Below are positions 10,716 through 21,473 of a DNA stretch of 64,000 bases, in pieces. The notes under the pieces were generated by a model. The model was not told where the DNA came from and did no database searches. It was given only the letters and a program-made list of their open reading frames with translations. Origin of the DNA: Terfezia claveryi (Eukaryota > Ascomycota > Pezizomycetes > Pezizales > Pezizaceae); NCBI GenBank assembly GCA_015179025.1, contig WHUX01000248.1:1-64000 (forward strand). Direction: 5' to 3'. The position numbers were made by a program, and so were the translations under genes. Within the stretch, counting starts at the first letter, position 1; every line of letters starts with the position of its first letter.

Positions 10716-11410
10716 TAGCCTTAAGGATCCATCTTTCTTTCTAACAAATAGGATAGGAGCACCAGTGGAGGAGTGTGATCGTCGGACTTTGGTAGTAGGA
10801 AGGTTTTCATCAAGGTAGTTTTGGAGTGCTTCGTCTTTCTCCCATATAGTCTTATAGATAGCCCCGAATGGTATCTTGGCAGTTGGGTTTTGGAGAGGGA
10901 TTTTGTGGTCCCATGGCTTGTATTCAGGGAGTCTAGCTGCCTATTATGCAGTAAAGCAATGTGCGTAACGAGAGTATCGTTCACTTACATCAATAATAAG
11001 CACAATCTCGCTATCCTCTAGTGGCTCTTCAACTTCAACAATAGAAACAGTAGGAATCCATCTAATAGAACATGAAATAATCCAACCTATAGAGACCTGT
11101 CTCAGGCACCTGTCCTGAGTATCTATTGAAAACCCATTTTCTCCCAACCAAGACAAACCCAAAATAACATCCTTCTTCCCAATATCCAACACTTCGGCAT
11201 CCATCTTAAACTTACCCAAAAAGTGAGAAGAGGAATCTAACATATCAAACCTAGTACTAACCATATATTTTCCTCCAGAAATTCGAGATCCATCTCCCTG
11301 CCTAACCCTAACTTCTCGAGCTCTTTTCCAAATTCCCAACTTCACTGCTAATCTTTTCCTAACAACCGTAGCACTAGCTCCACAGTCTACTACTAATTCA
11401 ATTTCTTCCC
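10716..11410 (-). pseudogene. pol: Protease and RT N-terminus of element A
   Basis: The minus strand gives a retropepsin-like segment, VVDCGASATVV (about 11355-11400) and, further on, DVILGLSWLGENGF. A linker follows, then the RT entry region: an LQNYLDENL stretch and APILFVRKKDGSLRL, ending at the K insertion. It lies directly downstream of the gag relic. Frames change at least once between protease and RT and several stops are present. The order and motifs identify it as the same element as 6532-7303. Confidence 0.82.
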
Positions 11411-12641
11411 CAGCGATGAGAATTCAAACTGTCAGGAGAGGAGAATGTCTAGGAGTACGTCCGACGGTGAGTGAGGTACTCCTTACTCGTTTCCCAATTC
11501 TTCTCCCTTAGAGTCAAGCTCTGTAATCCGAAGCTGTCCTTTATCGGTTCGAGCCTTTTTGTTGGTAGGTACCAGTGCCTGGCTAGTACTGGTGGTATTT
11601 TTTGGCTTTGTGGAGGGTTCAGTAGCAACTTTTCAATGCTTACACTTAGCCGCTCGATGGCCAGTATATCCACAAAACAAGCATCTTCCTTCTCACATTC
11701 TTGCATCTTGTATTACTTCAGGGATTTGTACCGCCCTTGTACTTGCTCTAGTACTAGAGGGTACTCTACTCCGAGGTTGTATCTATTCCTCGAATGTACG
11801 TTTCTTTGATGCTGGTTAAGTAGGAGGTGTATTACGGTTGTGGCTTTGAAATTCAGTACTGATAATATCTATCTCGATAAGTTTCTGTCTCCATTGATGA
11901 GGGAAGGTGCGGAGGTTTTAGTAGTGAGCCATTGATTTGCGGAGATTATGGGGAAGATTAGAGATTATAATATTGATAACCTGCATCTCAGATAGCTTGG
12001 CATAATTGTTAAGCCTATCTATCTCTGTTAAATAATCTAAGATAGATCCAGTCTTTTTTAGCGCTGCTAGGTCATAATATGCTCGATCTGCCTGGTAGTG
12101 GTCCCCATAATATAGTTCCATGGCTTCCTTAACCTCCTTCCAAGTATGATACTTAACTCGATTAGCCTTCCACCAATCCAATGCCTTTCTATCCATTGAT
12201 AACCCAATATATGCCAGCTTCTGGTCTTCATTTCGGGTGAGAGTGATAAGAAAGTAATCGACTATTTGAAGGATCCAACCTTCAAGGTGTGTTCGGTCCC
12301 CTTTGAATTTATTCGGGAGTGGTGCTTTGCCTGCTATCTGCTTATCTTCAAAGATCTCAAGTCCTACTAGAGGTGGTAGTAGATGAGTGGGGTCTTTAGG
12401 TTGTCTTTGTTGGACTAGTGGTGGAGGAGGTTGTGGTATACCTCCTGCTGCTTGCTTGAGTCTTTGTGCTATATTTGCTGGAGGGTGCATAGGCTGAGGA
12501 GCCTGTACTCGTCATTCTACCCTTTCAAGTCGATCTTGAAACCTAGTAAATTGTCCTCTCATACTAGTGAATTGTTCTTTTATGCCAATAAATTGTCCTT
12601 CAATACTAGTAAACCTTTGCTGATATTGGTCATGGTAAAAG
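11411..12641 (-). pseudogene. gag: gag of element A
   Basis: A retrotransposon gag domain is recognisable (KFKGDRTHLEGWILQIVDYF ... ALDWWKANRVKYHTWKEVKEAM, about 12350-11950). It is preceded by a Q-rich coiled segment (QYQQRFTSIEGQF..., about 12630-12530). A CCHC knuckle CLFCGYTGHRAAKC lies near 11670. The longest uninterrupted stretch is 11918-12490; stops and possible shifts follow. The gag start is missing because the C-type LTR begins at 12642. Confidence 0.82.
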
Positions 12642-13278
12642 TGTAATGGAGAACGTTGTTTCATTGCTTATATAATTGATTATATACTTTTGTATTTCCT
12701 ATATTACTACTGTATTATATAACTAAGCCTGTCAGTTGAAGGACTAGCCTTTAACCACCTCCTATTGCTTTATAAGCATCCATAGCACGCAGAATTTGCC
12801 ATGGGAAGTCCCATGGCACTTGCCATATGAAGACACCCTCATTATGGCCGCGTGACCTCTGTTTAAAGCATGTGACTCATTACTATGGCCACATGACCCC
12901 TTTTTACAGCGCACCACCTTCTAGTGTACCACCCTTTATTGTATTTATTTCCTTAGTTATCAGATCTCAGACGAGTATAAATAGGCCGCTGGATTCCCTC
13001 TGGAATCCACAGAAAGACAACAGGCAACCAAGCAAGCACACAGAGCAAGCAAGCTTATGTTCCGATCAGATCAAGATCATATAGCTTAGATAGCACAAAT
13101 CATATAAGATAGATTACACTAGTTAATTTCTGTTCCCTCCAAGAACGTCCCACCTAGTAATCTCCCTACCCTTCTGAGGTCTTACCTCAGCAGAACCGAA
13201 ATACACCGACGTCCGTGTCTATGGATATAGATTGTATAAACGGTACTGAATGAATACTGTCTAGTACCATTCATTACA
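12642..13278 (+). repeat. 5' LTR of element C
   Basis: This 637-bp LTR has a TATA box (tataaata, 12976-12983) followed within 10 bp by a hairpin TGGATTCC-CTCT-GGAATCCA (12990-13009). The arrangement parallels element B's LTR. Other family members are at 20837-21473, 38623-39301, 43016-43687 and, reversed, 47482-48156. They differ in the number of a 42-bp unit (GTGACTCATTACTATGGCCA...) in U3. The sequence after the LTR (ttatttttaactcac) shows no obvious self-priming match. Confidence 0.92.
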
Positions 13279-13541
13279 TTATTTTTAACTCACTTACCTG
13301 ATCTTTACTCTTAAATCCAAGACCTGATCAACCTTTGGATACCTTTATTACACTCACGCAAGTGTATACAATTCGACACATAAGTGCACATATAAAAAAT
13401 CGATATTGTTATTCAACTAGCTAGCCAACAAAGTATCCAACAAATGAGACATCAGACTCTCAACTGCAGTATATCAACAAAAGACTTAGAAGCAAGCTAA
13501 GCAGAGCTCTAACGGGCAGTGGTATCCTATATTAAACAATC

Positions 13542-14111
13542 TTACCCTCCTTTACAACACTTTTCCCAATAAGATCGACAACTTATCTTGCACTCCTGGC
13601 AACCGCCATTACATCTGTACCTGTAAATCCAGTACACCATTGAAAAACCAGCTCCCCAGGTCCCAGGAATAATTGGTCTAAACAACCAAGCATCACAATT
13701 ACAAGGCTCAAATCTTGCTGCCTCCACTGCAGCCATTTCCTCCAGAAAAGAATTACCTCCATTAGAACTTTCCTTAGGCCTAGACATCTCTACCAATACC
13801 TCTGTGCCCCCAATGTCTACCTCAACACACCAATCAGAAAATGTGACACTCTTGCCGGAAGAACTAGAACTAGATTCTAGACCAGTAGACGAAGAAAAAC
13901 CAGGACTATAAGAAATATCAGGATCCTGACATCTAGCCACACCAGCCTCGTGATCCACCGAGCTAACAGAACTGTCAGTTGAACGGAGATCATGAGGATC
14001 ATCAGCTACCACACTATCAGCACAGAAAGGTGCCAAAGAAGAAAAGTAACTCGACGATTGTATCGCATAACCAGCTGCATTTGGTTGCGGACAGATAACG
14101 AAATCAGACAT
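13542..14111 (-). CDS. Antisense ORF between 5' LTR and gag of C
   Basis: An uninterrupted minus-strand ORF of 189 codons starts at ATG 14111, directly back-to-back with the gag ATG at 14113. The same frame stays open further upstream, to 14324. It is serine-rich in the middle (an STGLESSSSSSGKS-like stretch), with a Cys-rich C-terminus (CNGGCQECKISC...CC) and scattered Trp. I do not recognise a family. It is notable because the adjacent plus-strand gag-pol is riddled with stops while this frame is not. Antisense extra ORFs are known in some LTR retrotransposons, but chance openness is possible. No expression evidence can be seen. Confidence 0.4.
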   Translation of the reverse strand: MSDFVICPQPNAAGYAIQSSSYFSSLAPFCADSVVADDPHDLRSTDSSVSSVDHEAGVARCQDPDISYSPGFSSSTGLESSSSSSGKSVTFSDWCVEVDIGGTEVLVEMSRPKESSNGGNSFLEEMAAVEAARFEPCNCDAWLFRPIIPGTWGAGFSMVYWIYRYRCNGGCQECKISCRSYWEKCCKGG

Positions 14112-14112
14112 A

Positions 14113-17100
14113 ATGGCGTCTGAACTTAGTAAGAAGACTAAGAGGTTGAGACAGTTAACTATGTTACCTGAAGATATTAAGAAATTAGTAGAAGAAACTC
14201 CAAGAAAGACCAGATTTGTAGTTCCTAATATGAAAGAGGAAATAAATCTGCCCATAGATATAGAAATAGGAGAACCAGGCGGAGCAGAAACCAAACTATA
14301 TTTTAGTATGGCTCTACCTCTCACACTAGAAGAATTTTGAGATAGACATTTTCCAACAATTTAGGAGATTTTGAAATATACTCGCTCAATGGGACATGCC
14401 CAACAGTATTATCCTAATAATACTCGACTCCTAATGGAAGTCGTAGTAAAACACTATTTATGGCTAATACCTTACCCATTCAAAGAAAAGTATTTAGAAA
14501 TGAACGCATTTTTAAGCAAGAAATTAAAGAAACCTATTGTTTTACTCTTAAGGAAACCGAATTGGGTAATAAATAACTGGGAAGAAATAATGGTATTCAT
14601 GATGAGTGGCACTCATCTAGAAGAATCAGCACATACCTTGGAGGATTTTTTCAATCCTAGCAAAGAACTTCCAGGAGCGTTCCTGAGAACACCGAAAGAT
14701 AAATCAAATGGCAAAAGTCGAGCACTTGACACACCAGAAAGGAGGACTGGATCAGCCAAAGAAACCGACGATAAAGACCAACCACCAGAAGATATAGAAT
14801 TACCAGAAGACGATGATGATCTAGATACAGGACTAGACCAACAGAAGCAGAAAACGCAAGGAGGAGGATGAGACCCCGATGATAGCAGAGATGATAGCTC
14901 GGACTCTGACAAGGCATCTTCAGTTGCAAGTCAAACTCTTAAAAGAAAACCCAAACAAGAAAAATCAGTTGAACACCAGTAATGGGAATCTACAACAGGA
15001 ATGGTTACAACGGGTAACCATGAAACAACAAACGCTTTAAAAGGAATAAAGATTGATCTCCCAGAAAAAATAAGAGGAGAAGACAAAAAATGGCAAGACT
15101 CACAATATTTTGACTCTTGGGCCACAGTAATGCAACGTTGGTTTGTTATCAAAGGAATAGATTTAGAAGGCGCTTCAGCTCTGGAAATTGTTGGATTCAG
15201 AATGGAAGGGAGCGCGCTCACTACTTATAATCAATTCCTAAGAGAAAGAGGAAAGAATACGACATTCTTTAGTTTCATACTAACATTAAGGGATTTTCTG
15301 ATACCTTCTACTAGTAAGGACATTTTGTGGAAACGATGGGAGACAGCCACACCATACAAGGACGGACGTCACATAGGAATTAAACAGTTCGCCAACTGGC
15401 TCACTGAAATGCAAATTAAATTGATTAACAAGGATGACAAACAATCAATATCGTAGGAAGTAAAAAGAAGAAAGTTTCTTAATCACCTACCACCTTATAT
15501 GTCAGCTACATTAATTCCTTTAATCAAAGAAGAATGGTCATATGATCAGCTCGTGCATCAAGCGGAGTCATATCAAGCTTCAAAAAAAGATATTACCCCA
15601 CTACCAACAATAAATATATCTTGACGACAACACCCTCGAAATGAAAATCGAAGTCACGGTCCATGCAGGGACCAGAATCAATGACAAAAAACAGGATTTA
15701 ATCCTAGCAGCAATCTCAACACCAAACCCAACACAGAAAAATAGAAGGACTCAAATTGGGACACCATCCTCAAAAAATTGGATCCGAAGACGAAGATGCA
15801 ATTAATTAGAGACAAGAAATGTCTATGGTGTTGGAACCCTGGACACTCCTACAAGGACTGTAGGAAACGACAAAATAAGGTACCCATGCATACAGCCACA
15901 TAAGATTTAGCTATATCGATAGCCACCAAGGATAAAAACAACAAGGATAAAATCAAGGAACGACCCTTATCAAGACAGGTACCAGATTTTAGCAAGGTTT
16001 TCATTAAAGCTAACGAACACCGCGTACTGGCTTTAATTGATCTCTAAACAAAAGGAGGGGACTTAATCAATTCTCAATTTGTAGTCCTATACAAAATACC
16101 GACTAGAAGTATCGAGAAGAAATCATTAAGTACTGCGATTAAAGGCTCAAAAGGAACGATAGACAAAGCTTGTACTATCAAACTTGATTGAATAGGTTAT
16201 GTAGAAGAACTAACGTTCTATGTAGCTCATTTGACCGGATGGGACATGATACTAGGAGAACCTGCTCTCAGCAAAGTGCGAGCAATAATTCCTGCCCATC
16301 AGGAACCAGTTACTATCCAACTGGAAAACATTCCACGATTCCAGCTAAGTGTATGGAAGGGATCTAGAACTATAGCAAATGGTATAAGATCAGCGTATAT
16401 ACAGGTCCGCTGTGAATCAATCACAGATTATAGTGAACCAGATAATTAGGAAAATATTAGTGACGTGGAAGAAACTGATTCAAAAAGAGAACTCGTGATA
16501 GCTGTTTGTACGGTACAGAAACAATTCAACCCTGTAACGAAGTTTCCCTTATTATTTCCCAAGACAATTCCACAGGAATTACCTCCACTAAGAAAAATTA
16601 ATCACTCTATTAAACCAAGAGCGGGAGCTACTTGGATACCAAAATGGCGACCCTCACGACATCAATTTACACAACAAATCCATGACAAATTAGTTGAAGA
16701 AGAAGTATCAGGTCGTATATATAGAGTAGAAAATGACACAAATACTGTAGTCATGTTCACTATTCCCAAACGAGATAAACTGGAAGAAGCCTGACATGTC
16801 AATAACTGTCGAGACTATAATTTAGCCGTTGAACCAGACCACACCCTATTGCCAGATATCAATGAAGCAATTGAACTAGTAGCAGAGAATCCTATTTGGA
16901 CTAAGCTCGACTTAGCCGACGGATTTTTTAATATTAGAAATAATAAAGAATCTGAGCAATACTCTACCTTTTTATGTCACATAGGATATTTCAGAAGTAG
17001 AGTTATACAACAAGGGGATCGTAATGTACCTGCTACCATGGTTCATGTTATGCATGAAATTTTTAAAGACATAGTCTATAAAAACCTAATTATCTATATC

Positions 17101-20100
17101 GATGATATCATTATATTCACAAAAATGTATGAAGAACATGTAGAATTATTGAAGAAAGTACTTCAATGTCTACAGGACGAGAAATTTTATTTCAAAGAAA
17201 GCAAATGCTAGTTCTTTACTCCAAGATTGGAAATCTTAGGACACGTTTTAACATCAGATGGATTACATGTAGACCCGAAGAAGAGGACTACTATATTAAC
17301 ATTTCCAACTCCTACAAGAAAAAAGGATCTTAGAGGATTCCTTGGAATCGTTAATTATCTCAGCAGGTTTATTCCTGACTTGGCATCATATGCAAACACC
17401 CTGTCAGAACTGCAAGGAGAAATAAAGAAATGGGAATGGACAGATACTCATAATGCAGCGTTTGAAAAACTCAAGGAACTCGTGAATTCCCCACATGTTT
17501 TAAAACCCTGGAATAATGAATCTACCGAACCCAAATATTTAGTCCATGATGCTAGTGATGTAGAACTAGGATCTTAGATAGGTCAAGAACCGTTGACGTA
17601 CATTAGACCAACATGCTTCCACTCTAGAAAATTTAATCTAGCACAACTCAATTATCCTACCTTTCAAAAGGAATTATTAGCGATTATTGACTCATTAAAA
17701 TTTTTTGAAGCACAATTAAGAGGTCACAAGTTTACTATCCTTACAGACTACAAACCATTAGTAACTTTCCATACTCAAACACCTGCAAGCCAGAAATTGA
17801 GGCGATGGCAAGATTACCTAATGGAATTTGATACAGATATACAGCACACCGCAGGAAAGGAAAATTTGATAGCAGATGCTCTATCAAGGAAGTATAAATA
17901 CTTGGACACTCCCACCACCAAGGACGATTATATCTCCAACAGTATCGATCCTCCTAACCATACCTACAACCGCAACATCTTTACCAATACTTTAAGAACT
18001 TTCCACTCACCAGAAACCTCTACTCAGAACAATATGGTTTCTCGTAGAGCTATCAATTTCAAGTATATCGACTGCGACTTCAAAAAATGACATGGAAGAG
18101 CCGAAGAACTTGGACACCATATCTTCTGTCCATACTTCGAGAGTATCCTAGACGAAGAAAGCGAATATGATATGATGAAGGAAGAAGAGTCCTCAGATGA
18201 CGAGACTCTATCCACCATACCAGAAGAAGTTTTTAGCAGGCCTCCATCTACTGAAAACGTTCAACAAAAATCTCTTGCTCCCGAAGAAGCAAAGGAAATT
18301 GCTATTGACTTGGCTTATAGCAATTGGCAACAATATAAAAGGATGCACTGGTCTTTTTGCCGAGATTTTTACTGTCCAGTTCATGGCAGCTCCTATGCCA
18401 TGAACAACCATATGTTCACCGTTGAACCATGCGCAATCTGCAACCACCACGGACATAGCAGTTTGAACTGTGACCTGACAGCCTCAGTTCTTAAGAAGGA
18501 GAAGGAATTCCTTACGACTCGTATTGCGCATCTCGTATCTACAAATGAGCCTCAAAAGGAACTAGTACCAGTACAACAAACGCCAGCTTATCTACCTCCA
18601 CAAGCTCTCAGCTGCGAAGAAGCTATCCAGGAAATTGGAGAATGGGCAAAAAGATGGATTACCCACAAGCCGACATAACCTACTCTCCAACCCAGCATTC
18701 AGGTCAGTAACCCTACTGAACAGATGAGCACCCGACAAATGGAACAGGAGATCATGAATACTCCTGTTACCCCACAACAACCATGGAATGCACCTCAACA
18801 TCTAGCTGTAACCGCTAGCAGCAGTAATGCAATTCCAATCAACACCACCACCATCACTACTCGTTCTAAAAAGCACGTAGCTATTGATGAAGATTCACCA
18901 TCTTTCATTTAAGACACCAAGACCTCCAGACAGCATTGTGATTTCTGTAAGTTCTCAGGACATAATGCTTCTACATGTAAGGAGAAGAAACCCGCCATCA
19001 ATAACTTTAACATAAGGATTGAACCGACACTCAACAAGCTTATTGAAGAGAAACACATCAGCGATGGATGGGAAGACAATAAGGACTACTTCATCATATA
19101 GTGGTTTGACCAAGATACAGGTATGAAAGCCGCATATCAATCATGTATGAAAGTATGTCCTATTTAGAAGAACTACTATGATACCTTTATGAACTGTAAG
19201 GATCATAGAAGAAGAGACGGACTTTTGTATGTCAAGAACTGACAAGGACAATGGAGATTAGTTTTGCCCTCTACCTTTAGCATTGAAGGTAAGAACTATC
19301 TTGAATTGGTTATTAAAGATGCACATGAAGCAACCGCTCATGGTGGCATTGAAAAAATGATGAAATATCTTACTGACCAATATAATTGCCAGTCCTTTGC
19401 AGAACCAACTAAGGACTATATCAAGAGTTGTGATACTTGTCAATAGACAAAGTATTCCAACAAGGCGCCACTTGGACTCATAACCCCGTTACATGTACCA
19501 AGTAGGCCATGGACTGACATATCGATGGATTTTCTTAAGTTAGCACCCATGTTTACTAAGTGTTCAATTTTGTACTCAAATATTCCTGTTGAAGAAGATC
19601 ATGTAGTTTGTATTTCATGACTTTGGATAATTGTCGATAGACAATCAGGATTCAAGTTTCTTATTCCTGTCTCAGATAATTTCACAGCAGAACAATGTAC
19701 TGCTACCTTTAATACTCATATAGTTCCAACTATGGGATACCCTTTCTGTATTGTTTTTGACCGCGACACTCTTTTTATGTTAACGCACTTTTAAGATTGG
19801 GCTAGGAATAAAGGAATTAAGTTGGAACCGTCCACCGCATATCATCCACATGCAGACAGACAATCGGAAATTGTAAACAAAGAAATTCTACAAGTAGCAA
19901 GAGCCTGTAAAATTGAAGGATTTGATTGGCTACAGAAACTATCAGAGATATAGTTGAAACTTAACTCTAGGTATAATGCCGCTAAACAGAATAGTCCCTT
20001 TTCCACACTATTTAGATTTAATGTACATCTTGGCGTATCAATACTTCCATACCCCATTAACGCATATGTACCAGTGAATGAACGTCATAAGGTAATGTCT

Positions 20101-20580
20101 AAAAACCTATATGACGCCAAGAAGACTCAAGCATCTCAAGCGAACAAACGACTACCCAATACCGCCAAATTTTCAGTTGGACAACAAGTTATACTTTTCT
20201 TAGAAAACATCAACCTATCGAACGTCTCACCCAAACTCAAACCAAAATGGCTAGGCCCATTTCCCATTATTTCTAGTAATTGGAAACGCAATAACTATAG
20301 CCTAGACCTATCCAGTCAACCTGACCTCCACCTCATATATAATACTTTTCATATCAGCAAACTCAAACCCTACTATAAAAATGATCCTACCCAGTTCTCT
20401 CACAGACAATCTCAGGAACCAGGACCAATTCAAGAAGATCGTTATGAAGTTGAAAAGATATTAGAATTTAGAACAGCTCCTCAAACTGGAGAAAGACAAT
20501 ATAAGGTCAGATGGCTAGGATACTTTCCTAAACATGATTCCTGGGTAAATGCTAAGAACATCACTACTAAAATTCTTTAA
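14113..20580 (+). pseudogene. gag-pol: gag-pol of element C, single frame with about 25 stops
   Basis: One frame of 2156 codons runs from ATG 14113 to TAA 20578-20580 with no frameshift. Domains in order: acidic, coiled gag N-terminus; gag domain (about 15050-15560); CCHC knuckle CLWCWNPGHSYKDC (15820-15861); a protease region where ALID (about 16030) and DMILGEPAL (about 16240) remain but no clear DSG/DTG; RT (16530-17215) with intact YIDD (17095-17106); RNase H (17540-17910, TDYKPLVTFHTQ...ADALSRK); a 1.3-kb spacer with extra zinc knuckles; integrase H2C2 (19315-19440) and catalytic core (WTDISMDF, HPHADRQSE); C-terminal chromodomain (RYEVEKILEFR...YKVRWLGY, 20442-20577). The stops are mainly CAG/CAA/CGA or TGG changed by one transition, as judged against C2. 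Confidence 0.9.
17995..19300 (+). other. Spacer between RNase H and integrase of C with extra CCHC knuckles
   Basis: Ty3/gypsy pol normally passes from RNase H to the integrase H2C2 finger over a short linker. Here about 430 codons intervene. They include an acidic stretch (KEEESSDDETLS), CRDFYCPVHG, a first knuckle CAICNHHGHSSLNC (18430-18471), a Q/P-rich part and a second knuckle CDFCKFSGHNASTC (18937-18978), both fitting CX2CX4HX4C. C2 keeps the second (CDFCKFLEHNASTC) and a decayed first. The part is in frame with pol and shared by both copies, so it belongs to the family. A role in nucleic-acid binding is inferred. Confidence 0.75.
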
Positions 20581-20836
20581 GACTTCTGGACGACTGGAAG
20601 TATGGAAGACACATGCAAGAGACGTCTAAGGACTAAAGGAAAACAAAGACTATGAACCAAAGATGAGACCCAAGCTCTCATCCAACAAGAACGAGATAGA
20701 ATCATGAGTTAAGAAAACACTAAGGATATTCATGTTAATGCTAATGTATTAATAATGCATCAAATCTTAGGACGTATGGAAACCAATATGGCAGAGCGAA
20801 AGAAGTAAGGATAGGAAATCCTTCTATGTGGGGAAG

Positions 20837-21473
20837 TATAATGGAGAACATTGTTTCATTGCTTATATAATTGATTATATACTTTTGTATTTCCTATATT
20901 ACTACTATGTTATGTAACTAAGCCTCTCAGTTTAAGGACTAGCCTTCAACCACCTCCTATTGCTTTATAAGCATCTATAGTACGCGGAATTTGCCATGGG
21001 AAGTCCCATGGCACTTGCCATATGAAGACACCCTCATTATGGCCACGTGACCTCTGTTTAAAGCATGTGACTCATTACTATGGCTACATGACCCCTTTTT
21101 ATAGCACACCACCTTCTAGTGTACCACCCTTTATTGTATTTATTTCCTTAGTCATCAGATCTCAGATGAGTATAAATAGGCCGCTGGATTCCCTCTGGAA
21201 TCCACAGAAAGACAAGAAGCAACCAAGCAAGCATACAGAGCAAGCAAGCTTATATTCTGATCAGATCAAGATCATATAGCTTAGATAGCACAAATCATAT
21301 AAGATAGATTACACCAGTTAATTACTGTTCCCTCCGGGAACGTTCCACCTAGTAATCTCCCTACCCTACTGAGGTCTTACCTCAGCAGAACCGAAATATA
21401 CAAACATCCATGTCTACGGATATAGATTGTATAAATGGTACCGAATCAATACTGTCTAGTACCATTCATTATA
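20837..21473 (+). repeat. 3' LTR of element C
   Basis: This 637-bp copy matches 12642-13278 over its whole length, beginning TATAATGG (TGT changed to TAT) and ending CATTATA. A purine run (GTGGGGAAG) precedes it. What follows is not element A, as expected from the left flank, but RNase H sequence of a second C-type copy. Confidence 0.92.

Larger units (their letters stand above)
1..12641 (-). mobile_element. Ty3/gypsy-type element A, multiply interrupted
   Basis: This is an old minus-strand retrotransposon recognised from its coding relics in order: gag (about 12641-11410), protease and RT N-terminus (about 11410-10716), the rest of the RT finger/palm (7303-6532) and RNase H (313-1). Element B (314-6526) splits it between RT and RNase H, and K (7304-10715) splits the RT. 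Its 5' end is lost at 12641, where a C-type LTR begins, and its 3' end lies left of the window. No LTR of its own is visible. Gag has a CCHC knuckle and the RT keeps YLDD. Many stops and frame changes show it is dead. Its nesting makes it one of the oldest elements here. Confidence 0.85.
12642..21473 (+). mobile_element. Full-length Ty3/gypsy chromovirus C
   Basis: The element spans 8832 bp with two 637-bp LTRs (12642-13278 and 20837-21473). The first starts TGTAATGG and ends ATTACA; the second shows TATAATGG and ATTATA by G/A and C/T changes. Inside are an antisense ORF, a single-frame gag-pol and a short 3' spacer with a purine tract before the 3' LTR. The flanks do not match: aaaag on the left (12637-12641, within element A gag) and gatat on the right (21474-21478, within C2 pol). 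The two ends therefore probably come from different insertions joined by recombination. Confidence 0.9.
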
